Below the pieces are notes generated by a model that had not been told where the DNA came from, searched no databases, and was given only the letters and a program-made list of their open reading frames with translations. The translations under genes were made by a program, and so were the position numbers. From the NCBI GenBank assembly GCA_017428545.1, contig JAFRQR010000020.1, forward strand, positions 124,001 to 188,000: a stretch of 64,000 nt of DNA. The letters run 5' to 3'. Shown here piece after piece: positions 33,273-40,726 of this stretch (positions are counted from its first letter, which is position 1; each line of letters opens with the position of its first letter). The stretch is from Clostridiales bacterium. Its GTDB lineage: Bacteria; Bacillota; Clostridia; Saccharofermentanales; Saccharofermentanaceae.

Positions 33273-33653
33273 ATGAATGGACTATATGAATCTGGCGAAG
33301 ATTATCTGGAAACGATCCTCATCTTAAAAAAGCGTAATGGTAATGTGCGCTCGATCGATATTGCACGTGAGATGGATCTCAGCAAGCCGAGCGTCAGCCG
33401 CGCTATGGGGATCCTGAAGAATAAAGAGTTTATCACGGTCGATGAAGACGGTGCGATCCATCTGACCGAGGAAGGCTCCAAACTCGCCAAGAAGATCTAT
33501 GAACGCCACCGCGTACTGACAGAAGCCCTGATGTATCTCGGAGTTGACGAGAAAACCGCTGCTGAAGATGCCTGCCGCATCGAGCACGACATCAGTGAAA
33601 AGACTTTCACCAAGATCAAGAAGCACTTACGGGAAGCGAAGAAAATCGATTAA
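33273..33653 (+). CDS. DtxR/MntR/IdeR-family metal-dependent regulator
   Basis: A 126-residue regulator with an N-terminal winged helix (VRSIDIAREMDLSKPSVSRAMGIL near residues 24-47) and a short dimerisation/metal domain (HRVLTEALMYLGV...DACRIEHDISEKTF, near 75-110). His76 and Glu/Cys/His residues in that region are candidate metal ligands. It lacks the C-terminal SH3-like domain, as MntR does. Likely activity is metal-activated repression. It is the best candidate for the protein that binds the GTTAGC-N4-GCTAAC repeats in this window; that link is inference. Its own promoter (TTGTTT-18-TATAAT ending at 33243) lacks the repeat. Confidence 0.92.
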   Translation: MNGLYESGEDYLETILILKKRNGNVRSIDIAREMDLSKPSVSRAMGILKNKEFITVDEDGAIHLTEEGSKLAKKIYERHRVLTEALMYLGVDEKTAAEDACRIEHDISEKTFTKIKKHLREAKKID

Positions 33654-33656
33654 AGC

Positions 33657-33696
33657 AATAACCCCTGAAGCAGATCAGCCTCAGGGGTTATTTTTT
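33657..33696 (+). terminator. Intrinsic terminator of DtxR gene
   Basis: A 12-bp stem (AATAACCCCTGA with its complement) and 12-base loop, followed by TTTTTT. It starts three bases after the stop codon. Confidence 0.92.
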
Positions 33697-33708
33697 CATG
33701 TTAGTTAT

Positions 33709-34833
33709 TCACTCTTCCGAGTAATCTGTGTCCATGGCGACCTGCAGCTCATAGCCCGGGAATGCTTTGGCAACATCGGCGACCACTTCCGAATATACGG
33801 CTTTTCTGTCCTTTGCATCAAAGCTGACTACGATATCGAAGCGGATCATCTTCTTCTCTTTCACCAGATAAAATCCGTGGATCTGCTTGACATATTCATG
33901 GGCCAGGACGATCCTGCTGACCTCAGTCCTGGTCCGGATCACTTCCTCATCTTTTGTGTTTGTCGAGTAAACTCCGATCGCCGTCAGGATGACATTGTGT
34001 TCTTTCAGGACTTCGATCTGGATCTCTCGGAGGAGCTGGTCCAGCTGATCCGCGGAATATGTATCCGGGACTTCAATATGGATCGATCCGTTCCATCTGT
34101 CGGGACCGTAATTGTTGAGGACGAGATCATAGGCTCCCTGTACGCCCGGAAAAGCAACGACCGTTTTCTTGATATTCTTGACCAGTTCCTGGTCATTCCG
34201 CTCGCCAAGGATCTGGGAGATCGTATCGCGGAGCATCTCGATACCTGCCTTGATGATAACGATAGAGATGACCGCACCGAGCCAGGCTTCGATCGATACA
34301 TCGAAACGCATGAAGATCACGGCGGCAACCAGGGTCGAAGCGGAGATCACGGAGTCAAGAGTCGCATCTTCTCCGGAATTTACCAGCGAATCCGAGTTCA
34401 CTTTCTTCCCCACCGCTTTCACATAGCGGCCGAGAACGATCTTTACGACAACCGCAACTGCGATAATGATCAGAGAAATGATTGAGTAGTCGGGAGTTTT
34501 CGGATGAATGATCTGCTTTACGGATTCCACAAAGGAAGTAAATCCGGCATAAAGAACGATCACGGAGATGATCATCGCGCTTAGGTATTCGATCCTGCCG
34601 TATCCAAACGGGTGTTTCTTGTCAGGTTCTTTTCCCGCAAGCTTCGTTCCGATGATCGTGATCAGGGAGCTTCCCGCATCAGATATATTATTGACGGCAT
34701 CCAGAACGATCGCGATAGAATTCGTCAAAAGGCCGATCACCGCCTTAAAAGACGCCAGAAAAACATTGGCTACGATACCGATTACACTGGTCCGGATGAT
34801 CTTTTTTTCACGGGACATTTCGTTTTTCCCCAT
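33709..34833 (-). CDS. Cation diffusion facilitator family metal exporter
   Basis: A 374-residue CDF exporter with six hydrophobic helices (residues about 12-190) and a C-terminal cytoplasmic domain. Helix 2 carries LDAVNNISD, a D-x3-N site A rather than the D-x3-D of zinc/iron types, and helix 5 carries DATLD (D-x3-D). The D-x3-N form is more common in manganese-type CDF proteins, which is a family tendency and not proof. It converges with the DtxR-type regulator gene and so may be part of the same metal response, though no GTTAGC repeat lies upstream of it. GGAG lies about eight bases before the ATG. Confidence 0.9.
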   Translation of the reverse strand: MGKNEMSREKKIIRTSVIGIVANVFLASFKAVIGLLTNSIAIVLDAVNNISDAGSSLITIIGTKLAGKEPDKKHPFGYGRIEYLSAMIISVIVLYAGFTSFVESVKQIIHPKTPDYSIISLIIIAVAVVVKIVLGRYVKAVGKKVNSDSLVNSGEDATLDSVISASTLVAAVIFMRFDVSIEAWLGAVISIVIIKAGIEMLRDTISQILGERNDQELVKNIKKTVVAFPGVQGAYDLVLNNYGPDRWNGSIHIEVPDTYSADQLDQLLREIQIEVLKEHNVILTAIGVYSTNTKDEEVIRTRTEVSRIVLAHEYVKQIHGFYLVKEKKMIRFDIVVSFDAKDRKAVYSEVVADVAKAFPGYELQVAMDTDYSEE

Positions 34834-34873
34834 ATTGTCATCTCCGTATCAAATCTTATGTAAAAAGTTTACC

Positions 34874-34921
34874 AAAACGCCGGCAAGATCACACTTTAAA
34901 AGAAAGGTGCTTTTGCCGGCG
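34874..34921 (-). terminator. Terminator of glutathione peroxidase operon
   Basis: A hairpin with 9-bp stem CGCCGGCAA/TTGCCGGCG and long loop, followed on the minus strand by TTTTGG. It follows the peroxidase stop by 20 bases. Confidence 0.75.
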
Positions 34922-34940
34922 CAGTTGGCTCAGGATACTG

Positions 34941-35486
34941 TTACAGAGCAGCTTTTACCGCTTCTTTGACCTCATCCATATCTTTGGTAGGCTCGAATCT
35001 TGCAATTACCTTTCCCTCGCGGTCGATAAGGAACTTGGTGAAATTCCATCTGATATACGCCTTGTCGCCGAAGGTCTTATTGTTCATGTTCGAGAATTTC
35101 TCGAGCATCTTGATCTTTAAGCCCTTGCCGAATCCCTCGAAAGGCTTCTCTGTAGCCAGATATGCAAACAGCGGATCTGCGGTCTCGCCGTTAACGTCGA
35201 TCTTGGCAAACTGCGGGAACTCGGTTCCGAACTTCATTGTGCAAAACTCGTGGATCTCATCGTCGCTGCCGGGAGCCTGGTTGGCAAACTGATTGCAGGG
35301 AAAGTCCAGGATCTCAAATCCCTGATCCTTCATTTCCTTATACATGGCCTCGAGAGGATCATAGTGCGGAGTAAAGCCGCAGCCGGTCGCTGTATTGACG
35401 ATCAGGAGCACCTTTCCCTTATACTCAGAGAGGCTGACTTCCTTACCGTTTCTGTCTTTTACCGCAAAATCATACACTGTTTTCAT
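34941..35486 (-). CDS. Glutathione peroxidase family protein (Cys type)
   Basis: A 181-residue peroxidase. The catalytic Cys lies in NTATGCGFTPHYD (residues 31-43), and the Gln and Trp of the catalytic tetrad are present (FPCNQFANQAPG and IRWNFTKFLID). As in other bacterial enzymes it uses Cys rather than selenocysteine and probably takes reducing power from thioredoxin. It overlaps the stop of an OhrR-like regulator by four bases, so the pair forms a peroxide-response operon. AGGAGG lies eight bases before the ATG. Confidence 0.96.
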   Translation of the reverse strand: MKTVYDFAVKDRNGKEVSLSEYKGKVLLIVNTATGCGFTPHYDPLEAMYKEMKDQGFEILDFPCNQFANQAPGSDDEIHEFCTMKFGTEFPQFAKIDVNGETADPLFAYLATEKPFEGFGKGLKIKMLEKFSNMNNKTFGDKAYIRWNFTKFLIDREGKVIARFEPTKDMDEVKEAVKAAL

Positions 35487-35947
35487 ACTGATTCTCCTCC
35501 TGTATTTTTCTTATTCTGTGCATCTAATAACTCATAAAGAAGTTCGTAGAGCATTTTCGCTTTTTCAGGTGCAAGTTCGATGCAGGATGCCACTTTCAGC
35601 GGAACATCTTTTGCCTTCTCCTGAAGGGCTCTTCCCTCTTCCGTAAGCGTGATCTCCACCACACGGTCATCCGCTTCACTTCGAACTTTCCGGATATAGC
35701 CTGCCTTCTGAAGTTTTTTCAGAAGCGGAGATACCGTACCGCTGTCCAGTTTCAGTCTCTCGCAGATCTCACTGACCGTTATCCCGTCTTTCTCCCAGAG
35801 TACCAGGAAAACAAGATACTGGGTGTACGTCAGTCCCAGTTCATTCAGATACGGCGTGTACCGGCCGATCACATTTCTTGAGGCTGCATAAAGCGGAAAA
35901 CAAAGCTGATTGGAAAGTTTCATTGCTTCACGATAATCGTACTTCAT
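35483..35947 (-). CDS. MarR-family regulator, OhrR type
   Basis: A 154-residue regulator. LSNQLCFPLYAASRNVIGRY near residues 12-31 matches the OhrR opening with the redox-sensing Cys (Cys16), and the tyrosines that bond to the oxidised Cys are present (YTPYL). The winged helix EICERLKLDSGTVSPLLKKL and the wing VRSEADDRVVEITLT are intact. ATG at 35947 has AAGG eight bases upstream; a GTG at 35956 is possible. It is co-transcribed with glutathione peroxidase. Organic peroxide should relieve its repression of the operon. Confidence 0.92.
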   Translation of the reverse strand: MKYDYREAMKLSNQLCFPLYAASRNVIGRYTPYLNELGLTYTQYLVFLVLWEKDGITVSEICERLKLDSGTVSPLLKKLQKAGYIRKVRSEADDRVVEITLTEEGRALQEKAKDVPLKVASCIELAPEKAKMLYELLYELLDAQNKKNTGGESV

Positions 35948-35970
35948 TTTGGACACCTTCTTTTATTTGA

Positions 35971-36008
35971 TGCAATTATATTGTATGCAACTTATTTGCA
36001 CTTGTCAA
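35971..36008 (-). promoter_or_regulatory. Promoter and OhrR-type operator
   Basis: On the minus strand TTGACA (revcomp at 36003-36008) and TACAAT (revcomp at 35980-35985) are separated by 17 bases. The -10 lies within TACAATATAATTGCA (35971-35985), a near-perfect palindrome close to the known OhrR box TACAATT-N-AATTGTA, with one mismatch in the right half. Confidence 0.8.
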
Positions 36009-36020
36009 TACTTCTTTTCA

Positions 36021-36062
36021 AAAAAAGGCTGTCTCCCGGAATAAACCGCTGAGACAGCCTTT
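36021..36062 (-). terminator. Terminator of feo operon
   Basis: A 12-bp stem (AAAGGCTGTCTC and its complement) with a 15-base loop, followed on the minus strand by TTTTTTTG. It follows the end of the Feo Cys-rich protein gene. Confidence 0.9.
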
Positions 36063-36088
36063 ACCATATATTCTCACTTTTGGAGGGA

Positions 36089-36280
36089 CTATGTTTTCTT
36101 CTTTTTGGCTTGATCCGGATGGCAAGAACAACCCATGGCACAGTGGCTGCAATTGCCGCCACAGGAGGATCTTCCTTGCTTCTTACCCCGCCACTCGCTC
36201 CAGATGATACCGGCTACAAGAGCCAGCAGGATAAGAGAGATCACGATCGTACCAAGATTATCCATGACCCACGAGATCAT
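36089..36280 (-). CDS. FeoB-associated Cys-rich membrane protein
   Basis: A 63-residue protein: a single N-terminal membrane helix (about residues 9-27) and a Cys-rich tail SSCGGNCSHCAMGCSCHPDQ ending in lysines. It matches the family of FeoB-associated Cys-rich proteins encoded after feoB in Firmicutes. It overlaps feoB by four bases. It may accept iron or join the Feo complex, a family inference. Confidence 0.93.
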   Translation of the reverse strand: MISWVMDNLGTIVISLILLALVAGIIWSEWRGKKQGRSSCGGNCSHCAMGCSCHPDQAKKKKT

Positions 36281-38697
36281 TTTGACATCGCCTTCTCCTT
36301 AAGATCTTTCGAAGTCAGTTTATCTGCTTCCTTATACTTCTTGATGAACAGCATATAGAACATGCCGGCCAGAAGTGCGATCGCAAAGATCAGACCGATG
36401 ACATTGACGTCACCTGTGAACAGAAGTCCGAACTGGTTGATCATCAGAGCGATCACATAAGCGAATCCGCACTGGTAACCGATGGCGAACCATGTCCACT
36501 TCGCATTGTTCATCTCACGCTTGATGGCACCGATCGCTGCGAAGCACGGAGCACAGAGGAGATTGAATACGAGGAAGGAGAAGCCGGCAACACTTGTGAA
36601 TGCTGCAGCCAGTGCCTGCCAGGTGGAGAGCTCTCCGCCGCCATAGAGGATACCCATCGTACCGACGATGTTCTCTTTAGCGACAAGGCCTGTGATGGAA
36701 GCAACAGCTGCCTGCCAGTTGCCCCAGCCCAGAGGAGCAAAGATCCATGCGATAGCGTTTCCGAGTTTCGCAAGGAGGGAGAACTCGAGTTCTTCTTCAG
36801 CAAGCATCTTGAAGTCGCCGTCCAGGAAGCCGAAGCGGGATGTGAACCAAACCACGATCGTGGAAAGGAGGATGATGGTTCCGGCCTTCTTAATGAAGGA
36901 CCAGCCGCGCTCCCACATGGAACGGAGAACGTTACCGAGTGTCGGCCAGTGGTATGCCGGAAGTTCCATAACGAACGGAGCAGGATTACCGGCAAACATC
37001 TTCGTCTTCTTCAGCATGATACCGGAGATAATGATCGCGGCCATACCGATAAAGTACGCACCGGTGGATACCCATGCAGAACCGCCGAACAGGGCACCTG
37101 CGATCATAGCGATGAACGGAACTTTCGCTCCGCAGGGGATAAATGTCGTTGTCATGATCGTCATTCGGCGGTCACGCTCATTTTCAATAGTACGGGAAGC
37201 CATGACACCCGGAACACCGCATCCGACACCGACGAGCATCGGGATGAAAGACTTACCGGAAAAACCGAACTTTCTGAAGATACGGTCGAGAACGAATGCA
37301 ATACGGGCCATATAACCGCATGCTTCGAGGAACGCCAGGAGCAGGAACAGTACGAGCATCTGCGGCACGAATCCGAGAACTGCGCCGACACCTGCCACGA
37401 TACCATCCAAGATGAGGCCTTTCAGCCACTCTGCAGCGCCTGCCTTGTCGAGGCCTTCTTCAACCAGCATCGGGATACTCGGAACGAATGTACCGTAATC
37501 AGCCGGATCCGGTTCGTCACCCATTTCCTCTAAGGTCTTTACTGCTTCTTCATATTCTTCAACCGTTGCTGTCTCTTCGGAGATCTCGAGGGTCTCTTCA
37601 TCTTCAACTTCGTAGGTAAATTCACCTTCCGGAGCAGCACCGTTTTCTTCCACATAGGCCTCATAGCCTTCTACGATGGCGGAAGCATCACTCCATTGTT
37701 CAGCAACTTCTGCATAACCGCCGTCTTTTCCGAAGAGATGGAAGCCGTCGCCGAAGATCTTATCATTGGTAAAGTCAGTACAAATCGCTCCGACACTGAC
37801 CATGGCAATATAGTAAACAAGCCACATGACCAGAGCGAAGATCGGAAGACCGAGCCAACGGTTGGTAACGATCTTATCGATCTTATCCGAAGTAGTCAGT
37901 TTGCCTGCGGATTTCTTCTTGTAGCAGGACTTGATGACCTCGGCAATGTAGATATATCTCTCATTGGTAATGATACTCTCGGAATCATCGTCGAGTTCTT
38001 TTTCCGCAGCCTTAATATCACTTTCGATATGAGACATCTTCTCTTCGGAAAGCTTGAGCTGCTCCATGACTTTATCATCACGCTCGAACACCTTGATGGC
38101 GTACCATCTCTGCTGTTCTTCCGGCATATCGTGCACAACTGCTTCCTCAATATGAGCAAGTGCGTGCTCGACCGGACCGGAGAAACTGTGCTGCGGGATC
38201 GTCTTTGTGTTCTTTGCCGCATCGATTGCAGCTTCTGCCGCTTCCATAACACCGTCGCCCTTAAGAGCGGAGATGTCAACAACTTTGCAGCCGAGCTGGC
38301 GCTCGAGTTCAGCTGTGTTGATCTGATCGCCGTTTTTCTTGACGATATCCATCATGTTGATGGCCATGACTACCGGGATACCAAGCTCAGTGAGCTGTGT
38401 GGTAAGGTAGAGGTTTCTCTCAAGGTTGGTACCGTCAACGATGTTCAGGATCGCATCCGGACGCTCGCCGATCAGGTAGTTTCTTGCAACTACTTCTTCC
38501 AGTGTATACGGCGACAGGGAATAAATACCCGGCAGGTCCGTGATGACCACGTCGTCGTGTTTCTTCAATTTACCTTCTTTTTTCTCAACAGTTACACCCG
38601 GCCAGTTACCGACAAACTGGTTCGCACCGGTCAAAGCATTAAAAAGCGTTGTTTTACCGCTGTTCGGGTTACCTGCAAGTGCAATTCGCAGACTCAT
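36277..38697 (-). CDS. feoB: Ferrous iron transporter FeoB
   Basis: An 806-residue iron permease. The cytoplasmic N-domain has G1 GNPNSGKTTLFN (residues 8-19), the Walker-B-type DLPGIYSLSPYT and the NMMD (NKxD-like) motif. A helical GDI-type region follows, and the membrane part holds two Gate motifs (VGCGVPGVMASRT and LCAPCFAAIGAI). Residues about 333-390 are an acidic Glu/Val-rich insertion (37530-37700), probably in an extracytoplasmic loop and longer than usual. It takes up Fe2+. It overlaps feoA by four bases and the Cys-rich gene by four bases. Expression is likely repressed by metal through the three repeats at 39190-39269. Confidence 0.97.
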   Translation of the reverse strand: MSLRIALAGNPNSGKTTLFNALTGANQFVGNWPGVTVEKKEGKLKKHDDVVITDLPGIYSLSPYTLEEVVARNYLIGERPDAILNIVDGTNLERNLYLTTQLTELGIPVVMAINMMDIVKKNGDQINTAELERQLGCKVVDISALKGDGVMEAAEAAIDAAKNTKTIPQHSFSGPVEHALAHIEEAVVHDMPEEQQRWYAIKVFERDDKVMEQLKLSEEKMSHIESDIKAAEKELDDDSESIITNERYIYIAEVIKSCYKKKSAGKLTTSDKIDKIVTNRWLGLPIFALVMWLVYYIAMVSVGAICTDFTNDKIFGDGFHLFGKDGGYAEVAEQWSDASAIVEGYEAYVEENGAAPEGEFTYEVEDEETLEISEETATVEEYEEAVKTLEEMGDEPDPADYGTFVPSIPMLVEEGLDKAGAAEWLKGLILDGIVAGVGAVLGFVPQMLVLFLLLAFLEACGYMARIAFVLDRIFRKFGFSGKSFIPMLVGVGCGVPGVMASRTIENERDRRMTIMTTTFIPCGAKVPFIAMIAGALFGGSAWVSTGAYFIGMAAIIISGIMLKKTKMFAGNPAPFVMELPAYHWPTLGNVLRSMWERGWSFIKKAGTIILLSTIVVWFTSRFGFLDGDFKMLAEEELEFSLLAKLGNAIAWIFAPLGWGNWQAAVASITGLVAKENIVGTMGILYGGGELSTWQALAAAFTSVAGFSFLVFNLLCAPCFAAIGAIKREMNNAKWTWFAIGYQCGFAYVIALMINQFGLLFTGDVNVIGLIFAIALLAGMFYMLFIKKYKEADKLTSKDLKEKAMSK

Positions 38698-38939
38698 TTC
38701 TCATCTTCCTTCCTGTAGTACTCTACTTCGATCATTTCGGCATCCGCCTTACGCAGTGAAAGCTCATAGTTTCTTACGGTCACTTCGATCGGATCGCCCA
38801 GTGGTGCGACCTTACGGACATATACGATGGTTCTCTTCGTAATACCCATATCCATAATTCTGCGCTTTACTGCACCTTCGCCGTGAAGCTTGACTACCGT
38901 ACAGGTTTCTCCGACTTTTGCATCTCTCAGTGTTCTCAA
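38694..38939 (-). CDS. feoA: FeoA-family protein
   Basis: An 81-residue SH3-like protein (VKRRIMDMGITKRTIVYVRKVAPLGDPIEV, residues about 24-56), the family role being support of FeoB. The start is a TTG at 38939 with AAGGAGGGGAG upstream. It overlaps feoB by four bases. It is the second of two feoA genes in this operon. Confidence 0.93.
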   Translation of the reverse strand: MRTLRDAKVGETCTVVKLHGEGAVKRRIMDMGITKRTIVYVRKVAPLGDPIEVTVRNYELSLRKADAEMIEVEYYRKEDEK

Positions 38940-38957
38940 TTTATCTCCCCTCCTTTT

Positions 38958-39170
38958 TCACACCATGATTTTTCTTGCCAGTTCTTCGCTGACCGCCACC
39001 CGGCTCTCCTTGACCTTGACGATCAGGTTGCCTCCGAGCATGCTGACGACACTTACTTCGCCGCCGACATTAAAGCCCAGATCCGCCAGATGTTGTTTTA
39101 CTTCGGGATTCCCGCCGATCTTCTTAATGATCTGCGTTTCACCCGGTTCCGAAAATACCAGAGGCATCAT
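38958..39170 (-). CDS. feoA: FeoA-family protein, first gene of operon
   Basis: A 70-residue FeoA-like protein (VKQHLADLGFNVGGEVSVVSM and GGNLIVKVKESRVAVSEELA), without extra domains. AGGAGGG precedes the ATG. Two consecutive feoA genes are known in Clostridia. It is first behind the three-operator promoter. It is separated from the next feoA by 18 bases. Confidence 0.93.
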   Translation of the reverse strand: MMPLVFSEPGETQIIKKIGGNPEVKQHLADLGFNVGGEVSVVSMLGGNLIVKVKESRVAVSEELARKIMV

Positions 39171-39189
39171 TGTTCCCTCCTCATTTTCT

Positions 39190-39205
39190 GTTAGCTTAAA
39201 CTAAC
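39190..39205. promoter_or_regulatory. Operator-like inverted repeat (copy 7), GTTAGC-N4-ACTAAC
   Basis: A 6-4-6 repeat with one mismatch, in the leader of the feo operon about 20 bases before the first ATG. It lies downstream of the promoter. Confidence 0.7.
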
Positions 39206-39223
39206 TTGTGTTTATTAAATATG

Positions 39224-39239
39224 GTTAGTCGTAACTAAC
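39224..39239. promoter_or_regulatory. Operator-like inverted repeat (copy 8), GTTAGT-N4-ACTAAC
   Basis: A perfect 6-4-6 palindrome (GGTTAGT/ACTAACC with one extra pair, 39223-39240), close to the expected start site of the feo promoter. Confidence 0.75.
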
Positions 39240-39247
39240 CATCACAC

Positions 39248-39276
39248 ATTATAGTTAGCATGTGTTAACATGTCAA
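39248..39276 (-). promoter_or_regulatory. Promoter of feo operon with operator copy 9 in the spacer
   Basis: On the minus strand TTGACA (revcomp at 39271-39276) and TATAAT (revcomp at 39248-39253) are separated by 17 bases, a full sigma-A consensus. The spacer contains operator copy 9, GTTAGC-N4-GTTAAC at 39254-39269 (one mismatch). A repressor would cover the promoter. Confidence 0.9.
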
Positions 39277-39360
39277 GCCGGATTTTTTAACGGAATCAGA
39301 TAAATGATAATTGAAAAGTGTTATTTTTCCCGGAAGATGTGATCACCAAGGTCGAAACGA

Positions 39361-40665
39361 TTACAGGATATCGATATATTCTCCAGCCAATGCCTTATTC
39401 ATGGATCTTACCGCACAGAATTTTCCGCACATGGAGCAGCTCTCCTCGATCTCCGGAGATCTGTCATCACGGATCGCTTTGGCCGTCTCCGGATCGATCG
39501 CGCAGTTCCACTGCTCTTCCCAGTCAAACTTTCTTCTGGCATCCGCCATGCGGTCATCGATGTCTCTGGCATGCGGGACTTTCTTTGCAATATCCGCCGC
39601 GTGTGCCGCGATGCGGGAGGCAATGATGCCCTGCTTAACGTCATCTACGTTCGGAAGAGCGAGGTGTTCGGCAGGAGTTACGTAGCAGAGGAATGCCGCG
39701 CCGGCTTTGGCAGCGATCGCACCGCCGATCGCAGATGTAATATGGTCATATCCCGGAGCGATATCGGTAACGAGTGGTCCGAGCACATAAAATGGCGCGC
39801 CGCCGCAGATGCGCTGCTGGATCTTCATGTTGGCTTCGATTTCGTCCATGGCCATATGACCGGGGCCCTCGACCATGACCTGCACATCTTTTGCCCACGC
39901 GCGGCGTGTCAGTTCGCCGAGTCTTACGAGTTCTTCGATCTGGCAGACATCGGAAGAATCAGCAAGACATCCCGGACGGCAGGCATCGCCTAAGGAGATC
40001 GTGACATCGTACTCCCGACAGATATCGAGGATCTCGTCGTAATGCTCATAGAACGGGTTCTCTTCCCCGGTCATGCACATCCACGCAAATACCAGAGATC
40101 CTCCGCGGGAAACGATATTCATCTTTCTTCCCACTTTCTTAATCTGCTCGATCGTCTTTCTCGTGATACCGCAGTGGAGAGTTACAAAGTCCACACCGTC
40201 TTCGGCATGAAGTCTTACCACATCGATAAAGTCCTGCGCCGTCAGTGTCGCAAGGTCTCTCTGGTAATGAATGACAGAGTCATAGACCGGAACCGTACCG
40301 ATCATGGCCGGACACTCGCTGGTAAGTTTTCTTCGAAACGGCTGTGTATTTCCGTGAGAAGAAAGGTCCATGATCGCCTCGGCTCCCATATCGACCGCCG
40401 CCATGACCTTCTGCATTTCGATGTCATAGTCCTTGCAATCCTTGGATACACCGAGATTGACGTTGATCTTGGTTCTGAGCATCGAGCCGACACCGTTTGG
40501 ATCGATACAGGTGTGAAGCTTATTGGCACAGATCGCGACCTGACCGTCTGCGACCCATTGACGGATCTCCTCTTCTGTCCTGTATTCTTTCTTTGCGACC
40601 GCCTTCATCTCCGGGGTAATGATCCCCTTTCTTGCCGCATCCATTTGTGTCGTGTACTCTCTCAT
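39361..40665 (-). CDS. thiC: Phosphomethylpyrimidine synthase ThiC
   Basis: A 434-residue radical SAM enzyme that converts aminoimidazole ribotide to hydroxymethylpyrimidine phosphate. The unusual C-terminal cluster motif CSMCGKFC is present near residue 414, and EGPGHMAMDEIEANM, GPLVTDIAPGYDHI and AGAAFLCYVTPAEHL are family hallmarks. It lacks the long N-terminal extension found in some organisms. It is last in the thiM-thiE-thiD-thiC operon under the riboswitch. AGGAAG lies before the ATG. Confidence 0.98.
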   Translation of the reverse strand: MREYTTQMDAARKGIITPEMKAVAKKEYRTEEEIRQWVADGQVAICANKLHTCIDPNGVGSMLRTKINVNLGVSKDCKDYDIEMQKVMAAVDMGAEAIMDLSSHGNTQPFRRKLTSECPAMIGTVPVYDSVIHYQRDLATLTAQDFIDVVRLHAEDGVDFVTLHCGITRKTIEQIKKVGRKMNIVSRGGSLVFAWMCMTGEENPFYEHYDEILDICREYDVTISLGDACRPGCLADSSDVCQIEELVRLGELTRRAWAKDVQVMVEGPGHMAMDEIEANMKIQQRICGGAPFYVLGPLVTDIAPGYDHITSAIGGAIAAKAGAAFLCYVTPAEHLALPNVDDVKQGIIASRIAAHAADIAKKVPHARDIDDRMADARRKFDWEEQWNCAIDPETAKAIRDDRSPEIEESCSMCGKFCAVRSMNKALAGEYIDIL

Positions 40666-40726
40666 TTTTTCTTCCTCATTTCTATGATTTTTTGTTTTTC
40701 GTTATGATTTTCTTTTCCAAAAGCAC

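Noticed and set aside
37696..38718. 340-codon open frame on the plus strand
   Set aside because: A shadow of feoB, which is complete.
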